Below are positions 19,443 to 27,772 of a stretch of 64,000 nucleotides of DNA, piece by piece. Position 1 is the first letter of the stretch; every line of letters starts with the position of its first letter. The stretch is from positions 1,612,001 to 1,676,000 of the forward strand of contig NZ_JBEPJZ010000001.1 in assembly GCF_040496035.1 (NCBI RefSeq). Direction: 5' to 3'. Origin of the DNA: Agromyces sp. SYSU T00194. GTDB taxonomy: Bacteria > Actinomycetota > Actinomycetes > Actinomycetales > Microbacteriaceae. Both the position numbers and the translations under genes were made by a program. The notes under the pieces are model-generated. The model saw nothing but the letters and a program-made list of their open reading frames with translations. It had not been told where the DNA came from and did not search any database.

Positions 19443-19952
19443 GTGCGACCACTGACCGATGCGGAGATCCGGGCCTCGCTCGTGAACGCCGTGGACGACG
19501 AGGCCGAGCAGCTGTCGCTGCCGCTCGACTACCCGCTCACCGAGTGGGGGGCGATCGAGTTCCTCGGCTGGCGCGACCCGAGGGCCCGGCAGCGCGCCTA
19601 CCTCGTGACCCTGCGCGACGACCGGCCCGTCGGCATCGTGCTGCGCGCCGCCTCGACCACCATGTCGCGTCGCCACTCGGCGATCTGCAACCTCTGCCAC
19701 ACCATGCAGCCGGCCGACCAGATCTCGCTGTTCTCGGCGCTGCGGGCGGGCGACTCCGGCCAGCAGGGCAACTCGATCGGCACCTACATCTGCGCCGACC
19801 TGTCGTGCGCGGGCAACGTGCGCCTGGGCGCGCCGCTCGCGCCCCACGAGGTGCGCGCGCCCGGGCAGATGGAGCGGCGGATCGCGGAGACGGTGCGACG
19901 CACCGAGTCGTTCGTCGACGAGGTGCTGGGGGTGGCCGCGGGCGGACGCTAG
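19443..19952 (+). CDS. FBP domain protein (FusB-like EF-G-binding zinc-finger protein)
   Basis: Protein of 169 residues resembling the FBP_C/FusB family, whose studied members bind elongation factor G and rescue ribosomes stalled by fusidic acid. Seen: N-terminal helix LTDAEIRASLVNAV, the central block IEFLGWRDPRARQRAYLVTL, and the zinc-binding treble-clef cysteines CNLCHTM and CADLSC spaced as in the family. GTG start at 19443 chosen because GGGGAGGA lies 6 bp upstream. Actinobacterial homologues are widespread and usually not linked to resistance, so a general translation-factor role is more likely than drug resistance. Confidence 0.85.
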   Translation: MRPLTDAEIRASLVNAVDDEAEQLSLPLDYPLTEWGAIEFLGWRDPRARQRAYLVTLRDDRPVGIVLRAASTTMSRRHSAICNLCHTMQPADQISLFSALRAGDSGQQGNSIGTYICADLSCAGNVRLGAPLAPHEVRAPGQMERRIAETVRRTESFVDEVLGVAAGGR

Positions 19953-19955
19953 CGT
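19950..19955 (+). promoter_or_regulatory. -10 of leaderless promoter, DUF998-like gene
   Basis: TAGCGT overlaps the FBP stop codon (TAG) and ends 7 bp before the GTG at 19963. Confidence 0.5.
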
Positions 19956-19962
19956 GACCGGT

Positions 19963-21105
19963 GTGAGCATCGCGACGCGCAGGCCCGGCTTCCTCGACTC
20001 CTGGCGCGCGCCGACCGCCGAGACGGTCGAGGCGAGCGCGATCGTCGCGGCGGCGGTCGCCTTCGTCGTCGCGGCCGTGTCGATGCTCCTCGTCGGCGGC
20101 CTCGAGTCGATCCCGATCACGGGCTGGGGCTCGGTCGCCGAGGTCTCGGCGTTCGCGGCCGCGATCTCGGCGGCGATCGCCTTCGGCGTCGGCTACCTCG
20201 TGCAGGGACTGCCGCTGAACGCGGCCTACGCCGAGCGCACGCCGACCTGGGCGCGCTGGATCGACGGGGTCGCGCTCGCGCTCACCGCCGCCGTGCTCGT
20301 GCTGCTGTTCGTCGTCGGGCTCGGGTCGCTGCTCGGCGACGCGTTCCTCGGCGCGAGCCTCTACGGCCTGACCGCGGCGCTGCTGGCGGGCGCCATCGCC
20401 GCCGTGGCCGCGTACTTCACGTACCTCGTCGCGGCCGGGGTGTCGGCGACCTCGATCGCGACGCTGCTCGCGTTCTTCCTCGTGAGCGGATGCCTCGGCA
20501 GCATGCTGACCGCGTCCGACCCGCTCTGGTGGCAGAAGAACCTCTCCGCCCTCGGCACCGTGCGCGACCTGTCGGGCTACGCGTTCGGCATCACGCTCAT
20601 CCTCGGCGGGCTCGTGGTGGTCGCCCTCGCACGCTACATCGGCGGCGAGCTGCGACAGTGGGCCTCCGAGCGCGGGCTCGTCGCGGAGCGGGGCATCCGC
20701 ATCATCACCGCCGGCCTGGTGCTGCTCGGGGCCTTCCTCGCCTGCGTCGGCCTCTTCCCGGTCGACCTGCACTTCGCGCTGCACAACTCGGTCGCGTCGG
20801 GCATGGCGGTCGTCTACCTGGTGCTCGTGGTCGGCCTGCGCTGGTTCCTGCCCGGCTTCCCGAACGCGTTCCTCGTGCTGGGCTACGCCTTCCTCGGCAC
20901 CATCCTCGTGAGCGTGCTCATGTTCTTCCCATTCGGGTACTACAACCTCACGGCCGTCGAGCTGGTCGCGGCGGGGCTCATCTTCAGCTGGCTGATCATC
21001 TTCATCCGCAACATCACCGCATCGACGACCGATCGGCGCGTGCAGCAGGTCAGCGCCCGCATGACGGGCGACCCGGCCGCGCCCGTGCGCGAGCCGGGCT
21101 ACTAG
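19963..21105 (+). CDS. DUF998-like multi-pass membrane protein
   Basis: Integral membrane protein of 380 residues with about ten hydrophobic segments. The central block SDPLWWQKNLSALGT with DLSGYAFGITLILGGL matches the DUF998 family seen in many actinobacteria; LFPVDLHFALHNSVASG is a second conserved stretch. The N-terminal 20 residues and C-terminal 30 residues are cytosolic and hydrophilic. GTG at 19963 preferred from the TAGCGT spacing; a GTG at 19954 is in frame but lies inside that element. It follows the FBP gene directly. Biochemical role unknown. Confidence 0.8.
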   Translation: MSIATRRPGFLDSWRAPTAETVEASAIVAAAVAFVVAAVSMLLVGGLESIPITGWGSVAEVSAFAAAISAAIAFGVGYLVQGLPLNAAYAERTPTWARWIDGVALALTAAVLVLLFVVGLGSLLGDAFLGASLYGLTAALLAGAIAAVAAYFTYLVAAGVSATSIATLLAFFLVSGCLGSMLTASDPLWWQKNLSALGTVRDLSGYAFGITLILGGLVVVALARYIGGELRQWASERGLVAERGIRIITAGLVLLGAFLACVGLFPVDLHFALHNSVASGMAVVYLVLVVGLRWFLPGFPNAFLVLGYAFLGTILVSVLMFFPFGYYNLTAVELVAAGLIFSWLIIFIRNITASTTDRRVQQVSARMTGDPAAPVREPGY

Positions 21106-21125
21106 GCGGTCGGGGCCGCACGCGA

Positions 21126-21953
21126 TCAGCGCGAGGTCGTGAGCGGCACCGGGGCGAGCGCGGGGCGCTTCGCGGTGCGCCCGTCGCCGGAGGAGCGCCC
21201 CGTGAGCCGACGACCGATCCACGGCATCACGAACTCCCGGTAGTAGGCGGCGGTGTTGCGGCTGCGGCCCGTCGCGGGCGCGGCGGCGACCTCGGCGACA
21301 CCCCATTCCGGGGGCGTGGGCACGTCGAGCGCAGTGAGCACGTTGCTCGCCACGCGCGCGTGGCCGAGCGAGTTGAGGTGGAGCTTGTCCGCCGACCAGT
21401 AGCGGATGTCGCGCAGCCCGGCATCCGACCAGTTGTCGACCCGGGTGACCCCGTCGAGGGCGCCCCAGCCGAAGACCTCCTCGGCCAGCGCATCGCCGCG
21501 TCGGCCGAAGACGCCACCCATGGGCAGGTGGTCGGTCGGGTTCGCGCCCGACAGCAGGAGCACGTGGATGCCCGCGTCGCGGATGCGGTCGACCGCCCCG
21601 CGCAGCCGGTCGGCGACCTCGGGCACCGTGATGCGCGGGCGGAGGATGTCGTTGCCGCCGCCGTTCAGGCTGATCAGCTCCGGCCGGAGCGCGATCGCCG
21701 GCTCGAGCTGCTCGTCGATGATCGGGCCGAGCTTGCGGCCGCGGATCGCGAGGTTGGCGTAGCGGACGGTGGCTGCGGTGCCGGATGCCTCGGTGCCGGG
21801 TGCCGCGGTGCCGGATGCCTCGGCCTGCGCCGCCGCGTGCCGGGCCAGCCCGAGCGCGACGAAGTCGGCCCACCCGCGCACCGTGCCGTCGGGGAGCTCG
21901 TCGCCGACACCCTCCGTGAAGCTGTCGCCGATCGCCGCGTAGCTGTGGAACAC
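21126..21953 (-). CDS. SGNH/GDSL family hydrolase
   Basis: Serine esterase or lipase of 275 residues. Block I IGDSFTEGVGDE has the nucleophilic serine at residue 11; the block III equivalent SLNGGGNDIL carries the Gly-Asn pair; block V DKLHLNSLGHARVA carries the catalytic Asp/His. No signal peptide, so probably cytosolic. An Ala/Ser/Gly/Thr-rich loop between blocks I and II is encoded by three 15-bp repeats. GTG start fixed by TAGTCT 6 bp upstream. Substrate unknown. It converges on the DUF998-like gene. Confidence 0.9.
   Translation of the reverse strand: MFHSYAAIGDSFTEGVGDELPDGTVRGWADFVALGLARHAAAQAEASGTAAPGTEASGTAATVRYANLAIRGRKLGPIIDEQLEPAIALRPELISLNGGGNDILRPRITVPEVADRLRGAVDRIRDAGIHVLLLSGANPTDHLPMGGVFGRRGDALAEEVFGWGALDGVTRVDNWSDAGLRDIRYWSADKLHLNSLGHARVASNVLTALDVPTPPEWGVAEVAAAPATGRSRNTAAYYREFVMPWIGRRLTGRSSGDGRTAKRPALAPVPLTTSR
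21778..21822 (-). repeat. Three 15-bp in-frame repeats in the SGNH gene
   Basis: Two identical units GTGCCGGATGCCTCG flank a divergent third copy. They encode an Ala/Ser/Gly/Thr loop, so copy number can change without breaking the frame. Confidence 0.85.
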
Positions 21954-21959
21954 CGGCCC

Positions 21960-21965
21960 AGACTA
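21960..21965 (-). promoter_or_regulatory. -10 of leaderless promoter, SGNH hydrolase
   Basis: TAGTCT on the minus strand ends 6 bp before the GTG at 21953. Confidence 0.55.
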
Positions 21966-21990
21966 GCCGGACCGCGCGCCCCGCCAGGGG

Positions 21991-22182
21991 CTACCCGGTC
22001 TGCGCGTGCTCCACCTCGCAGTCGGAGCCGGGGAAGATGAGGCTCTCGTGGCCGTCGTCGAACCGCACGAGGTAGGGCGGTGCGCCGTCCTCGCCGCGGA
22101 CGTCGATGATCTCGCCGTGCCGTTCCGCCTGGCCGACCTGCTTGCCGTGGATGATGAGGCGCTCGCCCGTGACCGCATGCAT
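21991..22182 (-). CDS. DUF1918 domain protein
   Basis: Small protein of 63 residues made of one SH3-like DUF1918 domain: GERLIIHGKQVGQAERHGEI, then DGAPPYLVRFDDGHESLIFPGSDC, the pattern shared by many short actinobacterial proteins. GGAGGG precedes the ATG at 22182. It follows the PucR gene after 17 bp on the same strand and may be read from it. Function unknown; the acidic surface and cysteine near the end give no enzymatic clue. Confidence 0.85.
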   Translation of the reverse strand: MHAVTGERLIIHGKQVGQAERHGEIIDVRGEDGAPPYLVRFDDGHESLIFPGSDCEVEHAQTG

Positions 22183-22199
22183 CGTGATCCCTCCGCCTC

Positions 22200-23795
22200 T
22201 CAGGGTACGCCGGGCGCTCCGTCGCGGCCAGACCCGTCCGCGTCCGCGTCGGGGCCGTCGTCCGCGCCGGCATCCGCAGCCAGCAGCGCGGCCCACAGGT
22301 CCGCCCGGGCGTGGAACGTGGAGAGGTCGCGCCCGAGCAGGCGCTCCGCGTGCTGCACGCGGGCGCGCACCGTGTGGCGGTGCACGCCGAGCGCGCGCGC
22401 CGCCGCGTCGAACTGCCCGTTGCGCTCGAGCCAGGCGCGCAGGGTCTCGACGAGCGCGGTGCCCTCCGCGGCATCGTGGGCGACGAGCGGATCGAGCGCG
22501 GCCCGCGCGACGTCGCGCGCATCGGTGCGTGCGAGGTAGGCGAGCACGCCCTGGCGCGCGACGTCGTCGAACTCGACCACGCTCGCGGTGCGCGCCTCGG
22601 CCGCGCGGTCCAGGGCGCGGCGCGCCTCGGCGTGTCCGCGGGCGAGGTCGTGCCAGGCGACCGGCCCGGCGACGCCGACCGCGACGCCGAACGCCCGTGC
22701 GAGCTCGTCCACGAGCGCGCGGTCGGCGGGGTCGAGGCAGATCGCCACGCGGTCGTCGTCGCAGGCGAAGAACAGGGCGCCCTCGCGGGTGTCGACCTGC
22801 AGCTCGAGCCACTCGACGAGCCCGCCCACCGGCTCCGGGGCCGCCGCGACGGCCACCTGGACGGGCCCGGCGGGCAGCGCGCCCCACATCTCGCGCGCGA
22901 TGCGGTCGGGCAGCGCGACGTCGCCGGCCAGCATCGCGTGCAGGAGCCCGGTGCGCAGCAGTCCCGTGGCGCGGTCGAGGTGGCGGTGCTGCTCGAGTGC
23001 CAGGCCGGCCATGGCGATGACCGCGGTCATGACGCCCCGCCCCGCCTGGTCGAGCCGGTCGGCACCGCCGACGGCGAGCACGCCGCGGAGCGCCCCGCCG
23101 ATGCCGAGCGTGTGCAGGCTCACCCGGTCGGTGCCGACCGGCACGATCACGCTCGCCCGCTGCCCGCGGCGGAGCAGCTCGCGCGCGCCGTCGCGCACGA
23201 CCTCGATGCCCGCGGCGTCGAGCCCGCCCGCGGGGTACTCGCGGTCGACCCTGCCGCCCGCGCCGACGAGCGCGACCCACTGGCCGAGTTGGCGGGAGAG
23301 CTCGGCGAGCGTGGCGCTCAGGCCGTCGGGCCGGAGGGCCGCGAGGGCGAGCGCGCGCTGCGCCCCGAGCGCCCAGGTGCGCCGTGCGTACGCCTCCTCG
23401 GCGATGCCGGCGGCGACCGTGCGCGCGATCGCGATGAACGGGGTCGGGTAGGGCACCTCGACGAGCGGGAGACGGCGCGACGCGCACGCCGCGACGAGCG
23501 TGTCGGGCGTGCCGTCGCGCAGCACCTCGGTGCCGAAGCCCAGTCCCGCCACCCCGCGGTCGACGAGCCGGGCGACGTACGCGTCGGCGAACCCCGCGTC
23601 GGCGCCCTCGAACTGGCGGCCGGTCGTCAGCAGCAGCCCGCTCGCGTCGAGGAACGGCGTCGGGTCGGCGAGGTCGGACGCATGCGCCCATTCCACCGGG
23701 GCGTCGAGCGCCCCGGTCCGCAGGGCCGCCTCGTCGCCCACGAGGCGCAGGTCGAGTTCGCGATGGTCGAGCAGGGTGCGCAGGGTGGGATGCAT
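22200..23795 (-). CDS. PucR family transcriptional regulator
   Basis: Regulator of 531 residues with the three-part PucR/CdaR layout: an N-terminal PucR ligand domain (LRTLLDHRELDLRLVG, then DASGLLLTTGRQF), a central GGDEF-like CdaR domain, and a C-terminal HTH_30 (LERNGQFDAAARALGVHRHT followed by VRARVQHAERLLGRDL). ATG at 23795 is used; an ATG at 23828 would add 11 residues but follows TACAGT by only 4 bp. It is divergent from gabT-gabD, so it most likely controls GABA use in response to an intermediate. The last 25 residues are a disordered Asp/Gly tail. Confidence 0.88.
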   Translation of the reverse strand: MHPTLRTLLDHRELDLRLVGDEAALRTGALDAPVEWAHASDLADPTPFLDASGLLLTTGRQFEGADAGFADAYVARLVDRGVAGLGFGTEVLRDGTPDTLVAACASRRLPLVEVPYPTPFIAIARTVAAGIAEEAYARRTWALGAQRALALAALRPDGLSATLAELSRQLGQWVALVGAGGRVDREYPAGGLDAAGIEVVRDGARELLRRGQRASVIVPVGTDRVSLHTLGIGGALRGVLAVGGADRLDQAGRGVMTAVIAMAGLALEQHRHLDRATGLLRTGLLHAMLAGDVALPDRIAREMWGALPAGPVQVAVAAAPEPVGGLVEWLELQVDTREGALFFACDDDRVAICLDPADRALVDELARAFGVAVGVAGPVAWHDLARGHAEARRALDRAAEARTASVVEFDDVARQGVLAYLARTDARDVARAALDPLVAHDAAEGTALVETLRAWLERNGQFDAAARALGVHRHTVRARVQHAERLLGRDLSTFHARADLWAALLAADAGADDGPDADADGSGRDGAPGVP

Positions 23796-23830
23796 CGCAG
23801 GTCCGATCGCTCGCGTGGCAGGGGGCATCC

Positions 23831-23884
23831 GTACTGTACATCGCGGCCAGCTTCATCGGGCGGATTGGACGCTGCGTACACCGC
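23831..23884. promoter_or_regulatory. Candidate control region between pucR and gabT
   Basis: GTACTGTAC at 23831-23839, and two half-sites GTACAtCGC (from 23836) and GTACAcCGC (from 23877) about four helical turns apart. Likely to include the PucR binding sites and both promoters. Confidence 0.3.
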
Positions 23885-23983
23885 AGACGACGCGTTGCGG
23901 AACCTACGATCGGACCAGCGCACCCGCCCCGTCGACCCGACGGCCGTCCGTGCGCGCTCGCCCGCCACCCGAAGGAGTCCGCC

Positions 23984-25372
23984 ATGACCCTCGCCGAACC
24001 CCGCTCCACCGAGGTCGCCGCCGCCGTCGGCGGCCCGGCCCTGCCGCAGCAGCGGCGCCTGGCCACGTCGATCCCCGGGCCCCGCTCGTCGGAGCTGCTC
24101 GCCCGCAAGGCCGCGGCGGTCGCACGCGGCGTCGGCCACGCGGCCCCCGTGCACGTGGTGGCCGCGGGCGGCGGCGTGCTGGTCGACGCCGACGGCAACT
24201 CCTTGATCGACCTGGGCTCGGGCATCGCCGTCACGAGCGTGGGCAACAGCAACCCTCGGGTGGTCGACGCGGTCTCCCGACAGCTCGAGGCGTTCACGCA
24301 CACCTGCTTCACCATCGCCCCCTACGACGGCTACGTGTCGGTCGCCGAGGCGCTGAACCGCCTGACCCCGGGCGACCACGCCAAGCGCAGCGCGCTGTTC
24401 AACTCGGGCGCCGAGGCCGTCGAGAACGCGGTGAAGATCGCCCGCCGGGCCACCCGCAAGCAGGCCGTCGTCGCGTTCGACCACGCCTACCACGGACGCA
24501 CCAACCTCACCATGGGCCTCACCGCCAAGAACATCCCGTACAAGCACGGGTTCGGCCCGTTCGCCCCCGAGGTGTACCGGGCGCCGCTGTCGTACCCGTT
24601 CCGCGACGGCGGGCTGAGCGGGGCGGATGCGGCGGCACGGGCCATCCTCCAGATCGAGAAGCAGATCGGGGCCGAGAACCTCGCCGCGCTCATCATCGAG
24701 CCGATCCAGGGCGAGGGCGGGTTCATCGTGCCGGCCGAGGGCTTCCTGCCGGCGCTCGCCGACTGGGCGCGCGCCAACGACGTGGTCTTCATCGCCGACG
24801 AGGTGCAGACCGGGTTCGGCCGCACCGGCGCGATGTTCGCGATGGAGCACGAGGGCGTCGTGCCCGACCTCGTCGTGACCGCGAAGGGCATCGCGGGCGG
24901 CCTGCCGCTCGCCGCCGTCACCGGCCGCGCCGAGATCATGGACGCGTCCGACCCGGGCGGACTCGGCGGCACCTACGGCGGCAACCCGCTCGCCTGCGCC
25001 GCCGCGCTCGCCGCGATCGAGGCGTACGAGCAGGACGGCCTCGTCGAGCGCGCCGCCGCCATCGGCGAGGTGCTGCTCGGTCGCCTCGCCGAGCTGCAGG
25101 CCGCCGACCCGCGCGTCGGCGACGTGCGCGGACGCGGCGCGATGGTCGCGATGGAACTCGTCGACCCGGTGACGGGCGCCCCCGACGCGGCGCTGACGTC
25201 GCGCATCGCCGCCTCGGCGGTCGCGCAGGGCGTGGTCGTGCTCACCTGCGGGACGTACGGGAACGTCATCCGCTTCCTCCCGCCGCTGACGATCTCCGAC
25301 GCGCTCCTGCTCGAAGGGCTGGGCGTGGTCGCCGACGCCCTGGCCGCCGCGACCGAGGAGGTGCAGGCATGA
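23984..25372 (+). CDS. gabT: 4-aminobutyrate-2-oxoglutarate transaminase
   Basis: PLP enzyme of 462 residues that moves the amino group of GABA (or 5-aminovalerate) to 2-oxoglutarate, giving succinate semialdehyde (or glutarate semialdehyde). Seen: LFNSGAEAVENAVKIAR (phosphate-binding turn), YHGRTNLTMGLTAK, the EPIQGEGG motif, IADEVQTGFGRTG with the PLP-binding aspartate, and the Schiff-base lysine in VTAKGIAGGLP near residue 300. These are the class III signature motifs of GabT. AGGAGT lies 6 bp before the ATG. The stop overlaps gabD by 4 bp. Divergent PucR regulator. Confidence 0.94.
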   Translation: MTLAEPRSTEVAAAVGGPALPQQRRLATSIPGPRSSELLARKAAAVARGVGHAAPVHVVAAGGGVLVDADGNSLIDLGSGIAVTSVGNSNPRVVDAVSRQLEAFTHTCFTIAPYDGYVSVAEALNRLTPGDHAKRSALFNSGAEAVENAVKIARRATRKQAVVAFDHAYHGRTNLTMGLTAKNIPYKHGFGPFAPEVYRAPLSYPFRDGGLSGADAAARAILQIEKQIGAENLAALIIEPIQGEGGFIVPAEGFLPALADWARANDVVFIADEVQTGFGRTGAMFAMEHEGVVPDLVVTAKGIAGGLPLAAVTGRAEIMDASDPGGLGGTYGGNPLACAAALAAIEAYEQDGLVERAAAIGEVLLGRLAELQAADPRVGDVRGRGAMVAMELVDPVTGAPDAALTSRIAASAVAQGVVVLTCGTYGNVIRFLPPLTISDALLLEGLGVVADALAAATEEVQA

Positions 25373-26838
25373 GCGCCACCGCCACGCGCGAGGCCGCACT
25401 GCTCGCCGGCATCCCGACCCGCCTGTCGATCGGCGGCGAGTGGGTCGAGGCGTCGGGCGGCGCCACGCTGCCCGTGCACGACCCGTCGACCGGCGAGGTG
25501 CTCGTGCACATCGCCGACGCGAGCGTCGAGGACGGCGCACGCGCGCTCGACGCGGCCGTCGCCGCGCAGGATTCGTGGGCGGCGACCGCCCCGCGGCAGC
25601 GCGCCGAGATCCTGCGCCGGGCGTTCGACCTGCTGCAGGAGCGCGCCGACGACTTCGCGCTGCTGATGACCCTCGAGATGGGCAAGCCGCTCGCCGAGGC
25701 GCGCGGCGAGGTGACCTACGGCGGCGAGTTCCTGCGCTGGTTCAGCGAGGAGGCCGTGCGCATCCACGGCCGCTACGGGCTGAACCCCGAGGGCACCGGC
25801 CACATGGTCGTCTCGCAGCGGCCCGTCGGCCCCTGCTTCCTGATCACCCCGTGGAACTTCCCGCTCGCCATGGCGACCCGCAAGATCGCGCCCGCGCTGG
25901 CGGCCGGCTGCACCGTGGTCGTGAAGCCCGCCGCGCTCACCCCGCTCACGACGCTCGCGTTCGTCGCCCTGCTCGAGGAGGCGGGCCTGCCCGGCGGCGT
26001 GGTGAACGTCATCACGACCTCGCGCTCGTCGGCGGTGTCGTCGCCGATCATCGCCGACCCGCGCCTGCGCAAGCTCTCCTTCACCGGCTCGACGCCCGTC
26101 GGGCAGGCGCTGCTGCGCGAGGCCGCGAACGGTGTGCTGCGGGTGTCGATGGAGCTCGGCGGCAACGCCCCGTTCGTGGTCTTCGAGGACGCCGACCTCG
26201 ACAAGGCCGTCGACGGCGCGATGCTCGCGAAGTTCCGCAACATCGGGCAGGCCTGCACGGCCGCCAACCGGTTCATCGTGCACGAGTCGGTCGCCGACGT
26301 GTTCGCGGCCCGGGTCGCCGAGCGGGTGCGCGCGATGCGCGTCGGCCGCGGCACCGAGGACGGCGTGCAGATCGGGCCGCTCATCGACGAGCGCGCCGTC
26401 GCCACGACGGGCGAGCTGGTGGCCGACGCGGTCGGGCGCGGCGCGACGGTGCTCGCCGGCGGCGAGGCATCCGGCGGCCCCGGCTCGTTCTTCGCGCCGA
26501 CCGTGCTCGCGGGCGTCGCACCCGGCTCGCGGTTGCTGGCGGAGGAGATCTTCGGGCCGGTGCTCGGCATCACGACCTTCGCCGACGAGGACGAGGCCGT
26601 GCGGCTCGCCAACGCGACCGAGTACGGCCTGGTGTCGTACGTGTTCACGCAGGACCTCGCGCGCGGGCACCGCATGATCGACCGGCTCGACACCGGCATG
26701 ATGGGCCTGAACGCGGGCGTCGTGTCGAACGCGGCGGCGCCGTTCGGCGGCGTCAAGGCGTCGGGCCTCGGCCGCGAGGGCGGGTTCGAGGGCATCCACG
26801 AGTACCTCTCGACGAAGTACACGCTGATCCCCGCCTGA
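25369..26838 (+). CDS. gabD: Succinate-semialdehyde dehydrogenase, NAD(P)+
   Basis: Aldehyde dehydrogenase of 489 residues that oxidises succinate semialdehyde to succinate, completing the GABA shunt with the upstream gabT. Seen: PWNFPLAMATRKIAPALAAG (nucleotide-binding), the catalytic base in MELGGNAPF, the nucleophilic cysteine in NIGQACTAANRF, and the C-terminal EIFGPVLGITTF and GLGREGG motifs of GabD. ATG overlaps the gabT stop (ATGA), so the pair is translationally coupled. Glutarate semialdehyde is a possible second substrate. Confidence 0.94.
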   Translation: MSATATREAALLAGIPTRLSIGGEWVEASGGATLPVHDPSTGEVLVHIADASVEDGARALDAAVAAQDSWAATAPRQRAEILRRAFDLLQERADDFALLMTLEMGKPLAEARGEVTYGGEFLRWFSEEAVRIHGRYGLNPEGTGHMVVSQRPVGPCFLITPWNFPLAMATRKIAPALAAGCTVVVKPAALTPLTTLAFVALLEEAGLPGGVVNVITTSRSSAVSSPIIADPRLRKLSFTGSTPVGQALLREAANGVLRVSMELGGNAPFVVFEDADLDKAVDGAMLAKFRNIGQACTAANRFIVHESVADVFAARVAERVRAMRVGRGTEDGVQIGPLIDERAVATTGELVADAVGRGATVLAGGEASGGPGSFFAPTVLAGVAPGSRLLAEEIFGPVLGITTFADEDEAVRLANATEYGLVSYVFTQDLARGHRMIDRLDTGMMGLNAGVVSNAAAPFGGVKASGLGREGGFEGIHEYLSTKYTLIPA

Positions 26839-26864
26839 CCCGGGGGCGCGCGAACCTCCACCCG

Positions 26865-26870
26865 TAGACT
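26865..26870 (+). promoter_or_regulatory. -10 of leaderless promoter, hadA-like gene
   Basis: TAGACT ends 6 bp before the GTG at 26877; it fixes this start over the next in-frame GTG, two codons downstream. Confidence 0.55.
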
Positions 26871-26876
26871 GTCGGG

Positions 26877-27326
26877 GTGTCAGTGAACCCCGAGCTGCTG
26901 GGCCGCGAGTTCGCGCCCACCGAGCCCTACCTCGTCGGTCGCGAGAAGGTGCGCGAGTTCGCGCGCGCCGTGTTCGCGACGAACCCGATCCACTTCGACC
27001 CCGAGGCCGCGCGCGCGGCCGGCCACGCCGACGTGGTCGCCCCGCCGACGTTCCCGGTCGTCGTGCAGGAGCACACGCTCGCGCAGCTGCTCGCCGAGCC
27101 CGACGCCGGCATCGACTTCAGCCGAGTCGTGCACGGCGACCAGCGCTTCAGCTACTCGCGCCCGGTCGTCGCGGGCGACGAGCTGACCGCGCAGCTCGCG
27201 GTCACGAGCGTGAAGACGCTCGGCGGCAACGCCATGGTCACCGCCGAGTCGACGATGACGGATGCCGCGGGCGCGCACGTCGTCACGGCGATCTCGTCGC
27301 TCGTCGTGCGGGGAGGGGACGCATGA
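26877..27326 (+). CDS. MaoC/FAS1-like (3R)-hydroxyacyl dehydratase subunit, HadA-like
   Basis: Hotdog-fold protein of 149 residues. It has the N-terminal dehydratase segment REKVREFARAVFATNPIHFD and VAPPTFPVVVQEHTL, and VHGDQRFSYSRPVVAGDEL typical of HadA/HadC (UPF0336) proteins that provide the substrate-binding half of a heterodimeric dehydratase. The gene overlaps the HadB-like gene by 4 bp. In mycobacteria HadAB works in FAS-II elongation of mycolates; mycolates are not expected in Microbacteriaceae, so here it probably serves general fatty-acid or CoA-ester metabolism. Confidence 0.85.
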   Translation: MSVNPELLGREFAPTEPYLVGREKVREFARAVFATNPIHFDPEAARAAGHADVVAPPTFPVVVQEHTLAQLLAEPDAGIDFSRVVHGDQRFSYSRPVVAGDELTAQLAVTSVKTLGGNAMVTAESTMTDAAGAHVVTAISSLVVRGGDA

Positions 27327-27772
27327 CCGCCGCATCCGCCGCCGCACCCGCGACGCCCGACCTCGCCGCGCTCGCCGTGGGCGACGTGGTCGCCGAGCGC
27401 ACCGTGCCGATCACGCGCGACGCGCTCGTGCGCTACGCCGGGGCGTCCGGCGACTTCAACCCCATCCACTACCGCGACGACGTCGCCGCATCGGTCGGGC
27501 TGCCGGGCGTGCTCGCCCACGGCATGCTCACCATGGGCATCGCCGTGCAGCCGGTCGTCGACTGGGCGGGCGACCCCGGCCGCGTGGCCGACTACCAGGT
27601 GCGCTTCACGCGCCCCGTCGTGGTCGACCCCGCCGACGGCGCCGAGCTGTCGATCGTCGCGAAGGTCGGCCAGCTCGACGCCGAGGCGGGCACTGCGCGC
27701 ATCGACCTCACGGTGAGCGCCGCCGGGTCCACCGTGCTCGGCAAGGCCCAGGTGCAGGTGCGGCTGGCGTGA
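27323..27772 (+). CDS. MaoC family (3R)-hydroxyacyl dehydratase, HadB-like
   Basis: Catalytic partner of the preceding gene, 149 residues. The hydratase-2 motif is complete: ASGDFNPIHYRDDVA with the catalytic Asp and His, followed by LPGVLAHGMLTMG, and YQVRFTRPVVVD. ATG start overlaps the HadA-like stop (ATGA) and its own stop overlaps murB (GTGA), making a tightly coupled three-gene unit. Reaction: reversible dehydration of (3R)-hydroxyacyl thioesters to trans-2-enoyl thioesters. Confidence 0.88.
   Translation: MTAASAAAPATPDLAALAVGDVVAERTVPITRDALVRYAGASGDFNPIHYRDDVAASVGLPGVLAHGMLTMGIAVQPVVDWAGDPGRVADYQVRFTRPVVVDPADGAELSIVAKVGQLDAEAGTARIDLTVSAAGSTVLGKAQVQVRLA

Noticed and set aside
23500..25368. 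Arg-rich plus-strand frame that runs through gabT into gabD
   Set aside because: It is a shadow of gabT in another frame. gabD begins at the ATG that overlaps the gabT stop.
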